From IMG/VR virus record IMGVR_UViG_3300024336_000005, positions 62,001-126,000 of that record: DNA of 64,000 nucleotides, one strand, 5' to 3'. Of this stretch, positions 25,171-33,652 are shown in pieces (position 1 is the stretch's first letter; each line of letters opens with the position of its first letter). The notes beneath the pieces were generated by a model that did no database searches, was not told where the DNA came from, and worked only from the letters and a program-made list of their open reading frames with translations. The DNA is from a virus. Both the position numbers and the translations under genes were made by a program.

Positions 25171-26215
25171 TAGTGTGATGAGAGGCTTGCCTCAGTGATT
25201 CACAGTTATCGATGAAGTGGAGGGGATAGAGAAGCTGTGGTGTGCAGCCATAGTGGCTTGGGGTTTTAACCGCGAAGCCAAATTTCTGCCCCACCAATAG
25301 GGTAAAAATGGGATGCTTGGTGATCATCTAAAACATCCTTGAGCTATGCAGTATGCTCAAGCGCCCGCCTGGGTAATCCAGTGGGTTTAGAGAGGACATG
25401 GTGCTCCTCCTGGATACATAGCCATAAAGCCTTATTGGTTGGAGGCGGCTGTGTAATACCGACCACAATACTAGATAGTAATTTAATGTTGGAGCAACTT
25501 TCTAGTTACAGTTGCTCCCGTCTACTAGCGACGAATATAAACCGATTATGCTAGTTAAATCGGAGAATTAGGCCCTTCGGCGGTAGGAGTTCCCGCGTGG
25601 TCACTGTGCTTTTATACCCACAGACTACATATATGGATTGGGCCATTTTACCAGATGATCTGTCCCGGCAGATGCATAGGCAGCCACCTCGTTAAAAACT
25701 GGTACCGGGCACTATCTTGCAGTGGAAGCTCTTAGACCTCCGATATAAAGGGGGATTAGGTAAATCTTAGGTGCCTAAGTTAGCGAACCTGGAAGCGCCC
25801 CACGGGCAGGACTTAGCCATCCCTCATGGTGAAAGCACAAGCTGAGGGGCTTGTGTTGGTTCAATGTCTCTACACCGTTCCTGCCGGTTATGCAGGAGAG
25901 TGTTGTGAGTTCCGTGTGAGAACTCTCATGTGTGGCTGGCATTAATTGATAAGCGGGTAGAGTCGCTTATCAACAGCTCTCGACGCGGGCGAGTAAACAG
26001 AGGGGTTGCTCCTTCTGCCCGCACTCTTCTGTTCCGTCTGTAGGGTAAAAGCAGCGGGCCCGATTGGTGGGCTACGATATAATACGGACCAATTGAGGTT
26101 GGGAATCTTAAACAACAAGCTCTCGAAATTACAGAATCAGAGAGCATTCCTCTTGGCCTGGCAAGTTAAGAAGCTTAGCGGCTTCAACCAGGACCTTTTC
26201 TACAAGGAAAAAGAA

Positions 26216-26503
26216 ATGAAGTCTTTCTTGAATACTGTTCGGCACTACATCAAGATTATTCCCCTCCATCTGGCAATCTATTGGCCTCTTGGGCTGATTG
26301 CATTGGTTGCTTCGCTCTTTCTCCCTTGGTTGGGCTTGGCTCTGTGCCTTTCCTATCTTGTTACCCTTTTTGATACAATTAGCTTCCCCGCTGCACCCAG
26401 CGGGAATGGAGCAGGAGCCTGGGGCGATCTTGCGCTAATCGCTTGTTCTATCGTGGGTGCATTCTTGTTTGGAATTAGCTCTGTCATCGGTTTCTTGATC
26501 TAA
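26216..26503 (+). CDS. Membrane protein (95 aa)
   Basis: ATG 26216 with AAGGA upstream; the open frame 5' of it belongs to structured non-coding DNA. Three hydrophobic segments. Unknown. Confidence 0.7.
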   Translation: MKSFLNTVRHYIKIIPLHLAIYWPLGLIALVASLFLPWLGLALCLSYLVTLFDTISFPAAPSGNGAGAWGDLALIACSIVGAFLFGISSVIGFLI

Positions 26504-26516
26504 CGAAGGAAGTCTA

Positions 26517-26723
26517 ATGAAGTTTGTAACTGAAATCCACCCACGAGGCATGGCTTGTCGAATGGGACCTCCCGAGTTTAAGGAGGTCCTTGAGCTTGGG
26601 CTCTCAGCTCTTCCCACCAATGGGACTGTGATTACCTTCGAGGGGCAGCGATACACTGTCATCAGGTATGAGCTGAACGTGGACCTGGGCACGGACCAAA
26701 TCGTGGTGGAAAAAGATGACTGA
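26517..26723 (+). CDS. Unknown small protein (68 aa)
   Basis: RBS GAAGGAAG before ATG. Beta-rich soluble domain. Overlaps the next gene by 8 nt. Confidence 0.65.
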   Translation: MKFVTEIHPRGMACRMGPPEFKEVLELGLSALPTNGTVITFEGQRYTVIRYELNVDLGTDQIVVEKDD

Positions 26724-27024
26724 AAGCAAAGAGAACGAATTTACGTGGGCGGGGCTGATTACAGTCCTGCTCTGCCTCCCCCTGATTTGGACTTTTCATG
26801 TATGGACGGGCCAGCACTTTTTGGTGCATGGCCTACCTTACTTGAATCTTGACCCTATTCATCTGCCTTTTTGGCAGATGTTCTGGGGCGGTATCGCCTT
26901 CAATCTTGCCTTTTCTCGTTCCAATATATTTACAAAGAGTGAAGATCACTCCTTGACTTATATGGGGCTGGTAGGCCTGGCAACTTCCATCCTCTCTTAT
27001 CTTGTTGTGTACGCCATCCTATAG
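26716..27024 (+). CDS. Membrane protein (102 aa)
   Basis: Two or three TM segments (about 10-28, 45-66, 78-100). Unknown. Confidence 0.65.
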   Translation: MTESKENEFTWAGLITVLLCLPLIWTFHVWTGQHFLVHGLPYLNLDPIHLPFWQMFWGGIAFNLAFSRSNIFTKSEDHSLTYMGLVGLATSILSYLVVYAIL

Positions 27025-27033
27025 GGAGAAAAA

Positions 27034-27321
27034 ATGAGTAAGAATTCTAAGGCGCGGTCAAAGCAGAAGAACAAGCTGCAGAAGGCTGCCCGTAGGGCTG
27101 CTAAGAAGGCCCTGTATGCATCCTATGCTGACTTGGCGGATAACTCCAAGCGGCGGGCCCGAAAGAAGAAGAAGGCAGGACATAAATTCTGCTTCTCTTC
27201 CCACCCAAATGGACCGTGTGGGAACCATGGGTGTAAGAGGGATAGCTGTCAAGCCTTTCAGGCTGAGTGCTGGCGAGAGACTCTGTATCGTCGAGAACTT
27301 GAGGCGCAAAAGGCGGCTTAA
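27034..27321 (+). CDS. Basic protein with C-terminal Cys cluster (95 aa)
   Basis: A Lys/Arg/Ala-rich helical N-terminal half (residues 1-50) is followed by CFSSHPNGPCGNHGC...C...C, a possible zinc site. Likely nucleic-acid binding (inference). Confidence 0.65.
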   Translation: MSKNSKARSKQKNKLQKAARRAAKKALYASYADLADNSKRRARKKKKAGHKFCFSSHPNGPCGNHGCKRDSCQAFQAECWRETLYRRELEAQKAA

Positions 27322-27332
27322 GAGGAGCTGCA

Positions 27333-27761
27333 ATGAAAGCCATTAAAAAGACCAAGACAGTGCATGTTCCTGCTCATGACAGAGAGGACACCCATCATCA
27401 TTGTCCCGTTTGCGATGGGATTTGTAAGCACATTGATGACACCAGGGGTGGCCCGATGTCATCTGGTTGGAGCTGGTGGGCGTGCGGCTCCTGTTTTTGG
27501 ACTGAGCTCCTTGACGAGGAAACAGTCCAAGAGATGATTATTCGTCGAGCAGTAAAGAATCAAGGCTTCAATCAGGATACTCCTCGAGATCAAGTGATTG
27601 CGATTCTGTCAGGTATTCATGGACATTTAGAGAATGCGCTAAATGGACATGTTTCTCGAACTAAGTTCTATGATGTTCGCCTGCCTGAAAGCCTCGGACA
27701 GCTTGAAAGCGTATTCAAACTTCTTCGAGGGTGGCCAGATTTGGATACCTGGAAGAAATAG
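27333..27761 (+). CDS. Zn-ribbon-like small protein (142 aa)
   Basis: CPVCDGICKH near residue 27 and CGSC near residue 52 form a plausible zinc ribbon; the C-terminal part is helical. Ends just before tRNA-Leu(TAA). Confidence 0.65.
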   Translation: MKAIKKTKTVHVPAHDREDTHHHCPVCDGICKHIDDTRGGPMSSGWSWWACGSCFWTELLDEETVQEMIIRRAVKNQGFNQDTPRDQVIAILSGIHGHLENALNGHVSRTKFYDVRLPESLGQLESVFKLLRGWPDLDTWKK

Positions 27762-27768
27762 AGATTTC

Positions 27769-27854
27769 GCTGGTGTGGTGGAATTGGTCTTCACAGGGGA
27801 CTTAAAATCCCCCGAACTTTAATGTTCTTACGGGTTCGAGTCCCGTCTCCAGTA
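27769..27854 (+). tRNA. tRNA-Leu(TAA)
   Basis: Class II tRNA: acceptor GCTGGTG/CTCCAGT (one mismatch), anticodon loop CTTAAAA in stem GGGGA/TCCCC, long variable arm, T arm ACGGG/CCCGT. Confidence 0.85.
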
Positions 27855-27867
27855 CAAAGGAAGAAGA

Positions 27868-28137
27868 ATGATTCTTGAGTCACTTGAGCAAGGGGAATAC
27901 ATTCTCTTTGTTGAGATAGACGCACAACAAGCCTTTGCAGTTGAAGGATCCTACGAAGGCCCTCAGTGAGTTCCTGTTCAGGATGGGTGGATTGCAACTA
28001 TTTATGCCCGTAAAGGGGACCTAAATATTGCCATACAAGATCATCTCGAGGCTGGAAGAAAGGCCTTCTGGGTCTCCGCCGAAGACGTGAGAGTTCCACA
28101 AATGCATGTGAAGCACACCTGGAGTGGCTTGGCATAA
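27868..28137 (+). pseudogene. Gene interrupted by one in-frame TGA
   Basis: ATG 27868 (RBS GGAAGAAG) opens 33 codons, then TGA at 27967-27969, then 55 more open codons to TAA 28135-28137. Both parts look like one small soluble protein, and the stop falls between GPQ and VPVQDGW. It could be a recent nonsense mutation, a recoded TGA or a sequencing error. The window has no obvious TCA-anticodon tRNA. Confidence 0.5.
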
Positions 28138-28172
28138 TATTAAGCTGGGGGTTCGAATCCTCCCACCGGCTC
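28138..28172 (+). other. Orphan T-arm-like segment
   Basis: GGGGG-TTCGAAT-CCTCC followed by ACCGGCTCC looks like the 3' end of a tRNA. No convincing 5' half with matching acceptor strand was found, unless it overlaps the preceding frame. Possibly a tRNA remnant. Confidence 0.35.
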
Positions 28173-28196
28173 CTTCAACAATAAGAAAGAAAAATC

Positions 28197-28724
28197 ATGA
28201 ATAAGATCCTTCCCCTTGCCTTTGTTCTCCTTGCGCCTCTTCTCTCTGGCTTCACTATGTGCAGCGAGATCCCTGACGGACCCTTGCTTTGTGGTAGCGC
28301 CGATGGAGGAGTGTGCTCTTCTCCCTTCTACATGAACCGCGCCTATGGCGAGGTCACGGATAAGAAGGGTAACGTCGTGATGAAGCTCAATGTGGTCTAC
28401 TCAGTAGATCCGGCCATCGCTTTTGTCACCGTCAATGGAGTGGCTATGGAACTGGGGTGGCACGCGCTCTCCATGACCTTCAGGGCCGACAATGATATCT
28501 GGACCTTCAAGCCGGAGAAGGCCGACCAGATTAGGCTTATCTACAGGGCGGCCCTTCCGGGTGGCGTTCGAGGGGAGGATGTTTATTACCTCTTCTCGGG
28601 AACGAATGCCCTTCAGGGCAACCAACCCTCACCGAGCGAAGAGGGCATTCTCACGGTACATGGGATCTTGGGGAATCGACTACACAAGGGCCTGGCCAGT
28701 GTGTACTGGAGCAAGAGAAAGTAA
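28197..28724 (+). CDS. Secreted protein with signal peptide (175 aa)
   Basis: N-terminal signal peptide (MNKILPLAFVLLAPLLSG) followed by a Cys-containing beta-rich domain. The architecture resembles the protein at 59329. A periplasmic or surface role is inferred. Confidence 0.75.
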   Translation: MNKILPLAFVLLAPLLSGFTMCSEIPDGPLLCGSADGGVCSSPFYMNRAYGEVTDKKGNVVMKLNVVYSVDPAIAFVTVNGVAMELGWHALSMTFRADNDIWTFKPEKADQIRLIYRAALPGGVRGEDVYYLFSGTNALQGNQPSPSEEGILTVHGILGNRLHKGLASVYWSKRK

Positions 28725-28893
28725 GACTCCCCGGCTTAGCCTCGGCGGCTGGGGCAGCCTGGGATGCTGACCATAAAACTCACCCTGGTGGAGGCGTCGG
28801 TTACGACGCCCTAATTTGCATACACTTAGGATTAAGTTTCCGAAAGTGGTTAAAGCCTGACTGACAGACTTGGGTTGCAACGTCTGTCGACTT

Positions 28894-28985
28894 CAAGAAG
28901 TAAGCGTAAATGGTACTGCTACTGGCCTAAGGTCGAAAGACCTGAATCCGGTGTGTTGGAGGTTCGAATCCTCCCTTCTTGGCCA
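28894..28985 (+). tRNA. tRNA with enlarged anticodon loop, identity unassigned
   Basis: Acceptor CAAGAAG/CTTCTTG perfect, D stem AGC/GCT, T arm GGAGG/CCTCC, CCA encoded. ACTGG and CCGGT form an anticodon-like stem, but the loop is 22 nt and contains a GGTC-GAAA-GACC hairpin. Either a small insertion in the anticodon loop or a misread class-II arm. Confidence 0.6.
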
Positions 28986-29002
28986 AATTCAAAAGGACAT
29001 TA

Positions 29003-29225
29003 CATGAAAATCCCTAAGCCTGTTCGAAAGCGCCTGGCTCGATATGCCAGGTGTCATGAAGTTCCAAAGAAGTTCAAGTTTGAAGAGTGGCGCGGATTGA
29101 AGCGCCACGCCGAGGACCAGCTTCTGATGAAGGAGGTTCTTGCTTCTTGTAAGACCTCTTCTAATCCCCTTTTGAAGTTCTTGGCAAATGTCTCGACGGT
29201 GTTTGAAGGAACAGCTTGGTTCTAA
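29003..29225 (+). CDS. Small basic protein
   Basis: The frame is open from 28875, overlapping the tRNA, but ATG 29004 (in the string TTACATGAAAATCCC) is the likely start, giving about 73 aa. Lys/Arg-rich, unknown. The start assignment is approximate. Confidence 0.55.
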
Positions 29226-29361
29226 TAGGAGTTGAGATCCAGTTCCCGTCGGGGTGCCTACTGGTTAAACAAAAAGGCTCGATGAGTAGACTTGTGTCTG
29301 GAGAGACTCCGCCGGTTCGAGGCAGACGGTGCTCAAAGCCTCCCTTTTCTTGGAGAGTGAG

Positions 29362-30105
29362 ATGGTTAAACTAATAGGGCATGTCCCTGAGACAAAGAGG
29401 GGTCCCTTTAGGCGCAATACAATGGAAGCTAAGGTAATGGAAACTCGACAGGAACGTCATGAGAGACATCTCAGGACGATGAGAGCGTATTTGGCAGGAG
29501 GGGAGAATTTCCTGGCCGCCAAGGCTCTCCAATTTGCAAAGAATCTAATGACAGGACTAAGGAAGGATGGGGAAACTCCAGCCTTCCACCATCCCCTGTC
29601 GGTGGCTCGCTACTTACGAGCTCACCGTCGTAGTCTTATTTATGGAGAGGAGACCATTGCGGCTGCCTTTCTTCATGATATCCTCGAAGACTTTGGTGAT
29701 ACTGTCACTAGAGAGCAACTTAGAGACCTGTTTGGGGAAAGAGTAGCGACTGCCGTATGGGCTCTCAGCAAGAAGAGCAACGGAACGTCAAAGACTCCCG
29801 ATACCTACTTCATGGGCATTGCATCTAATGAGATTGCATCTGTTGTGAAGGCTGTAGATCGATTGCACAATCTCCACACCATGGAGGGCGTGTTCTCTGT
29901 TGAGAAGCAATTGGACTACATCAAAGAAGCAAGAGATAGATTTATCCCCATGCTTATCGAAGCAGGAGATAGGTTTCCCGAACAGTTTGATGTCTATGAA
30001 AACCTCAAGATGAACTTGAGGCTTCAAACCATCCCGATGGAACGACTGTGCGAAGCTTTGATGAGGCTAAAAGATGAAGTTCGAAGCGGTGATTGTCGAG
30101 GGTGA
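29362..30105 (+). CDS. RelA/SpoT-type HD hydrolase (MESH1-like)
   Basis: ATG 29362 follows GGAGAG. HD-family motifs in order: FHHPLSVARYL, AAFLHDILEDF and KAVDRLHNLHTM. These match the (p)ppGpp pyrophosphohydrolase domain of SpoT/RSH and stand-alone MESH1 enzymes, all metal ligands being present. No synthetase domain. Expected reaction: removal of pyrophosphate from (p)ppGpp, damping the host stringent response. DatZ-type dNTPases also carry HD but lack the DRLHN motif. The 3' end overlaps the next gene. Confidence 0.8.
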   Translation: MVKLIGHVPETKRGPFRRNTMEAKVMETRQERHERHLRTMRAYLAGGENFLAAKALQFAKNLMTGLRKDGETPAFHHPLSVARYLRAHRRSLIYGEETIAAAFLHDILEDFGDTVTREQLRDLFGERVATAVWALSKKSNGTSKTPDTYFMGIASNEIASVVKAVDRLHNLHTMEGVFSVEKQLDYIKEARDRFIPMLIEAGDRFPEQFDVYENLKMNLRLQTIPMERLCEALMRLKDEVRSGDCRG

Positions 30106-30247
30106 GGATTGTGGAGATCAGTGCGATAGGACCGCTGCCACGATTCTAGAAAAGATCGCAGAAGAAATTCCGAGCCTTGTGCTCACTGAAGAAGAACAAC
30201 AAAAGCTCCAGCAAATTGTAGCTGGAGTTGTGAGATGGAGAAAGTAA
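30074..30247 (+). CDS. Unknown small acidic protein (57 aa)
   Basis: ATG 30074 lies inside the HD gene. The acidic helical product ends in a TAATG overlap with the next gene, so translation is coupled. Confidence 0.6.
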   Translation: MKFEAVIVEGEDCGDQCDRTAATILEKIAEEIPSLVLTEEEQQKLQQIVAGVVRWRK

Positions 30248-30474
30248 TGCAGCGCAAGCCTTGTCCTGGTGCGCAGGAGGTGATCATCGATCACCTCACC
30301 TCTAAGGGTCCTCAGACGGCACAGGCCGTTGGGCTCGCCCTCTACGGCACTGTGGTGCCGTGGGATCTTGAAGCGACGAAGCGTAAGCGCCGCATTTGGG
30401 CGCAGCATCAGCTTCAGCACATGCACGGTGATCAGGTTCGATTGACCGGCACTCTTTGGAGTCGAGGAAACTAA
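30247..30474 (+). CDS. Possible winged-helix small protein (75 aa)
   Basis: Coupled start ATG 30247. The sequence EVIIDHLTSKGPQTAQAVG looks like the first helices of a winged-helix domain, followed by a basic region. Assignment tentative. Confidence 0.55.
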   Translation: MQRKPCPGAQEVIIDHLTSKGPQTAQAVGLALYGTVVPWDLEATKRKRRIWAQHQLQHMHGDQVRLTGTLWSRGN

Positions 30475-30475
30475 G

Positions 30476-30886
30476 ATGAGTAACAATTCTTTGGAACTAA
30501 TTCGTGAGAATTTGGGACCTGATCCGGTGGGCATTGGCACTCCGGCACCCATGAACATTCCCAAGAGTGGCCCTTTGGCTTATGCCAAGGACCTGGCAGG
30601 TGGCGTTTGGGAGGGAGCTGTGAGGCTCATTCCCCATCTCTCCCTCTTTGAGTCCGAGGCTTGTCAGGGCCGCCGGATGCAGAGGAACGAATGGACCGGA
30701 AGAGGGAGCAAGGAGTTGAACTACGCCTTTGATCTTCCTCAGGGGTTCTCCGGTCTTCTCTCTCCTGCCAATGTGGCCTTCAACTTCCCGGCTGATTACA
30801 TTCAGCCTGCTCCGACTGGCTTCACCCATGGGTGGATGAAGCGGTGGTTGGCTGACATGGGCCCTGAGGGGGATTCAACGAACTAA
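30476..30886 (+). CDS. Unknown protein (136 aa)
   Basis: ATG two bases after the previous stop, RBS GAGGAAAC. Pro/Gly-rich soluble protein, not recognised. Confidence 0.7.
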   Translation: MSNNSLELIRENLGPDPVGIGTPAPMNIPKSGPLAYAKDLAGGVWEGAVRLIPHLSLFESEACQGRRMQRNEWTGRGSKELNYAFDLPQGFSGLLSPANVAFNFPADYIQPAPTGFTHGWMKRWLADMGPEGDSTN

Positions 30887-30895
30887 GGAAGTAAC

Positions 30896-31639
30896 ATGGC
30901 CCGCTTTTATGAAAACTGTGAGCAACTTGACCAAGAAGGTCGGTTCCTCTCATTTATAAATAAAAAGAGGGCTGATTGGTATGTCAATCGTGGACTTGCC
31001 AAAGTTCTTTCTCATGAGCCCTATCGAATATCCCTAACCTTCCCTCCTGCTGGACAAGGCAGAAGGGAAGACCCTTTCTATCAAGTTCAAAGAGAGAATG
31101 TCTGTGTGGTTTGTGGGACTGAAGAGAGTCTCACAAGACATCACGTAGTGCCTCAGACCTTTAGAAAGCACTTCCCAGAAGAGTTCAAGGCAAATGCAAA
31201 TCATGATGTTCTTGCTGCGTGTGAAACATGCCATAGGGCCTATTGTGTATTTGAAGAAGAGCTTAAGGTAGAGCTAGCAAAGAAGCATGACCTTTCTTTG
31301 ACGGGAGCTCCCCTTGGGATTCCCGCTCACATTCAAAAGGCTGCCAGCTTGGCGCAAACAGCTTCTGCACGTTGGGACTCTATGGGAACCAAAGGCAAAG
31401 AGAGGATTGCAGCATCCTTTCTCTTTTTGTTCTCATCTGCAGGACCAACTCCTGACGAAATGAAGCAGATTGTTAGCATCCACTTGCATCAACAGACGTC
31501 TTCTTTTGGGAAAGCAATAGCTAACCTGTATGAAGATGACTTGAATAGTCTGGCTTCTTTGTGGAGAAATCATTTTGTTGAGACTATGGATCCTCAACAT
31601 CTGCCAAAGTTTTGGGATCCAAATAGGGAATTAGGATGA
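30896..31639 (+). CDS. HNH-like zinc protein (247 aa)
   Basis: CVVCG...LTRHHVVP...ACETCHRAY (about residues 78-118) is the C-x2-C / HH / C-x2-C treble-clef HNH signature. A long helical C-terminal domain follows. On the coding strand between phage genes; nuclease activity is likely from the motif, target unknown. Confidence 0.75.
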   Translation: MARFYENCEQLDQEGRFLSFINKKRADWYVNRGLAKVLSHEPYRISLTFPPAGQGRREDPFYQVQRENVCVVCGTEESLTRHHVVPQTFRKHFPEEFKANANHDVLAACETCHRAYCVFEEELKVELAKKHDLSLTGAPLGIPAHIQKAASLAQTASARWDSMGTKGKERIAASFLFLFSSAGPTPDEMKQIVSIHLHQQTSSFGKAIANLYEDDLNSLASLWRNHFVETMDPQHLPKFWDPNRELG

Positions 31640-31986
31640 TTGACTTCATGGTTGGATTTTCTATTTGCTCCTCAATTCTTTATATAAGCGGATGTTTTAG
31701 CTTATTTATGGAGGGTCACTATAGAAACAGATGGAAGTCTATTCGTAAGAGAATTTTAACTCTTCCTTTGTTTCTTTTCCTTTTAGTCAGACCAATAGTC
31801 GCTCTTTATGTCTTCTTTACTCAGCCTTTGGTGCTTCTAAAAGAGTACCTCCCTACCGCTTTTAAGGAATTGAGAGAAGAACAAGTGCAAGCGCGTTGCG
31901 AACTTGCATCAGAAAAGGAAAAGAGCGTCAAGCAAGCAGGAATGCTAAGCGCTCCTCCAGATAAGTCTGGATGGCTTAGTGATTAG
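31636..31986 (+). CDS. Membrane protein (116 aa)
   Basis: ATGA overlap with the HNH gene. Two TM segments (about 5-25, 40-65) and a charged C terminus. The stop TAG (31984-31986) uses the first base of tRNA-Arg. Confidence 0.7.
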   Translation: MIDFMVGFSICSSILYISGCFSLFMEGHYRNRWKSIRKRILTLPLFLFLLVRPIVALYVFFTQPLVLLKEYLPTAFKELREEQVQARCELASEKEKSVKQAGMLSAPPDKSGWLSD

Positions 31987-32059
31987 CACCCGTAACTCAG
32001 CTGGATAGAGTAGTCGCCTCCTAAGCGATTTGTCGATGGTTCAAATCCATCCGGGTGCA
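31986..32059 (+). tRNA. tRNA-Arg(CCT)
   Basis: Acceptor GCACCCG/CGGGTGC, anticodon loop CTCCTAA in stem GTCGC/GCGAT, canonical D and T arms. Reads AGG. Confidence 0.92.
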
Positions 32060-32076
32060 CAAATGAAAGAAGGATC

Positions 32077-32394
32077 ATGATTAGTTGGATCACTCCTGAA
32101 AAAATTGTAGAAAGCCGTCGGAGTTCTACTCCTGATTCGGTTTACCAAGCCATGAATAATTTGATAGCTGAGAACTATGCGAATTGTTCAACTGTTGTAA
32201 AAGTCGATGAGCTTAAGGTGGAAATTCTCAGGCTAATGGGAATAAATACAAAGATTTTAGACCATTGGCTTGATGTTGAACCAATATTTGCAGACCATGG
32301 GTGGGATTTGAAATTGGTCAGTCCAACAGGAAATCAATCCTTCCCTCCCTATTGGAAGTGTAAGTATCTCAAGGCTCTGGATCGGGGCCTTTAG
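32077..32394 (+). CDS. Unknown protein ending inside a tRNA gene (105 aa)
   Basis: AAGGA precedes ATG 32077. Soluble, unknown. The TAG stop (32392-32394) is the conserved T8-A9-G10 of tRNA-Met, so RNase P cutting at the tRNA 5' end would remove the stop codon from this mRNA. Confidence 0.7.
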   Translation: MISWITPEKIVESRRSSTPDSVYQAMNNLIAENYANCSTVVKVDELKVEILRLMGINTKILDHWLDVEPIFADHGWDLKLVSPTGNQSFPPYWKCKYLKALDRGL

Positions 32395-32457
32395 CTCAGT
32401 GGTTAGAGCCGTCGCCTCATAAGCGATTGGTCCAGGGTTCAAATCCCTGAGGGCCCA
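32385..32457 (+). tRNA. tRNA-Met(CAT)
   Basis: Acceptor GGGCCTT/AGGGCCC, D arm GCTC/GAGC, anticodon loop CTCATAA, T arm CAGGG/CCCTG. Could be elongator Met or a lysidine-modified Ile tRNA. CCA not encoded. Confidence 0.9.
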
Positions 32458-32473
32458 CAAAGGATTTTGAATA

Positions 32474-32788
32474 ATGAATATGCAATCTATGGGCGAAGTG
32501 AAACGCCTTCATCTCAAGCGTGTGAAGGCGGTCCAGTTTGCTGAAGTACTTAAGTCGCGCTTCTCCGCCGGCGAATACCCAAATCTCTGCTTGACTTCTT
32601 CGGATGCAGTAGAGCTGGGGATTGAAATTACCAAGACTCTTGTTCCTGTGATTCTTGAAACCACCTGGAAGCGAATCCGAGAGTGGGAGCAAGAAATGTG
32701 CAATCTGGGGATGGAGTGCTCTCCCGCTCTGAAGTTTTACAATGAGAATACGGTAGTGACCTTAGACGGTTCGTATGAATCTATCTAG
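32474..32788 (+). CDS. Unknown protein (104 aa)
   Basis: Starts 16 nt after the tRNA, RBS AAGGA. Basic N terminus, otherwise featureless. Confidence 0.65.
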   Translation: MNMQSMGEVKRLHLKRVKAVQFAEVLKSRFSAGEYPNLCLTSSDAVELGIEITKTLVPVILETTWKRIREWEQEMCNLGMECSPALKFYNENTVVTLDGSYESI

Positions 32789-32836
32789 CTCAAGGGAGAA
32801 TGGCTCTACGAGGACGTAAGGGCCCACAAGGAAAGC

Positions 32837-33616
32837 ATGAAACCCACTTATATTGTTGGAGACGTTCATGGATGTCTCCGAGAGCTTCAGACACTTCTTT
32901 CTCTTATCTTTCAAAAGATTGGTGCCAATCCAGGGACTATTGTCTTTGTTGGTGATCTGATTGACAAGGGGCCTGATAGCCTCGGATGCCTTCGTCAGGT
33001 CAAAGACCTACAGAAGTATCCGATGGGGATTGAAGTCGTCTTCGTCATCGGCAACCATGAGGATAAGTTGATCCGTTGGTTGCAGCACGAGCAGAAGATT
33101 GATCTGGGTCTTGCTGTAACTAATCCCATTAAGGCATTGCCTGAGTGGGATGCAGCCATGAGGACATGGGGGCTCAAGCAAGGTGGCCTTAGGTGGCTAC
33201 GTTCCTGTCCTATGTCTTGGTCTTCCGGTAATGGTAAGTACCATGTAGTCCATGCTGGGATTGAGCCCAAAAGGAAAGCAATTCCAGTTTGCCCCTGGCT
33301 TGAGGCCAAGGGCAAAGACAAGACTGTCTTCTTTACTCGGTATGTGAACCCTGAGAAGGGTAAGATGGTAGCACTTGGTCAGGAGGTTTTTCCTCGTGAC
33401 AAGTGGTGGGGTGAGCTTTATGATGGCCGTTTTGGTACTGTCATCTATGGACATCAGCCCTTTGATGAAGTTCGACGAGATGCCCATGCAGTAGGCATTG
33501 ATACCTCTTGTGTTTATGGAGGCTGCCTGACTGCATATGATCCAACTACTGGAGAGACTCTTGAGGTGAAGGCCTTTGATGTCTATTCAGAGAGAATGAA
33601 AGACTACCCTTCATGA
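32837..33616 (+). CDS. Metallophosphoesterase, PPP-type phosphatase (259 aa)
   Basis: Motifs GDVHGC (8-13), GDLIDKGPDS (about 36-45) and GNHEDK (about 73-78), with later His residues (VHAG, YGHQP), are those of PPP phosphatases. The length and layout resemble phage lambda protein phosphatase and ApaH-like Ap4A hydrolases. The substrate could be phosphoprotein, Ap4A or capped RNA; the sequence does not say. Confidence 0.85.
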   Translation: MKPTYIVGDVHGCLRELQTLLSLIFQKIGANPGTIVFVGDLIDKGPDSLGCLRQVKDLQKYPMGIEVVFVIGNHEDKLIRWLQHEQKIDLGLAVTNPIKALPEWDAAMRTWGLKQGGLRWLRSCPMSWSSGNGKYHVVHAGIEPKRKAIPVCPWLEAKGKDKTVFFTRYVNPEKGKMVALGQEVFPRDKWWGELYDGRFGTVIYGHQPFDEVRRDAHAVGIDTSCVYGGCLTAYDPTTGETLEVKAFDVYSERMKDYPS

Positions 33617-33652
33617 TTAAGTCTTTCTTAATATAATTCTGCAAGGAACAAG

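Larger units (their letters stand above)
24489..26215 (+). ncRNA. 1.7-kb highly structured non-coding region
   Basis: No credible gene in six frames. Strong stems are numerous: a two-part 14+15-bp inverted repeat (24814-24945), CTTGAGC/GCTCAAG (25338-25361), GGAGCAA/TTGCTCC (25491-25518), a long-range GGCAGGA/TCCTGCC pairing (about 25804-25890) and a 9-bp hairpin at 25947-25972. Size, tRNA neighbourhood and density of stems suggest one or more large ornate RNAs of the GOLLD/ROOL kind, known from phages. I could not match a consensus. Confidence 0.55.

Noticed and set aside
24489-26215. CRISPR array in the large non-coding region
   Set aside because: No regularly spaced identical repeats; structure is inverted repeats and unique sequence.
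29226-29361. tRNA between 29236 and 29340
   Set aside because: CGGTTCGAGG resembles a T loop, but no acceptor or anticodon arm could be formed.
29362-30105. DatZ-type dATP hydrolase (Z-DNA phages)
   Set aside because: HPLSVA...HDILED...DRLHN motifs match RelA/SpoT hydrolases rather than DatZ.
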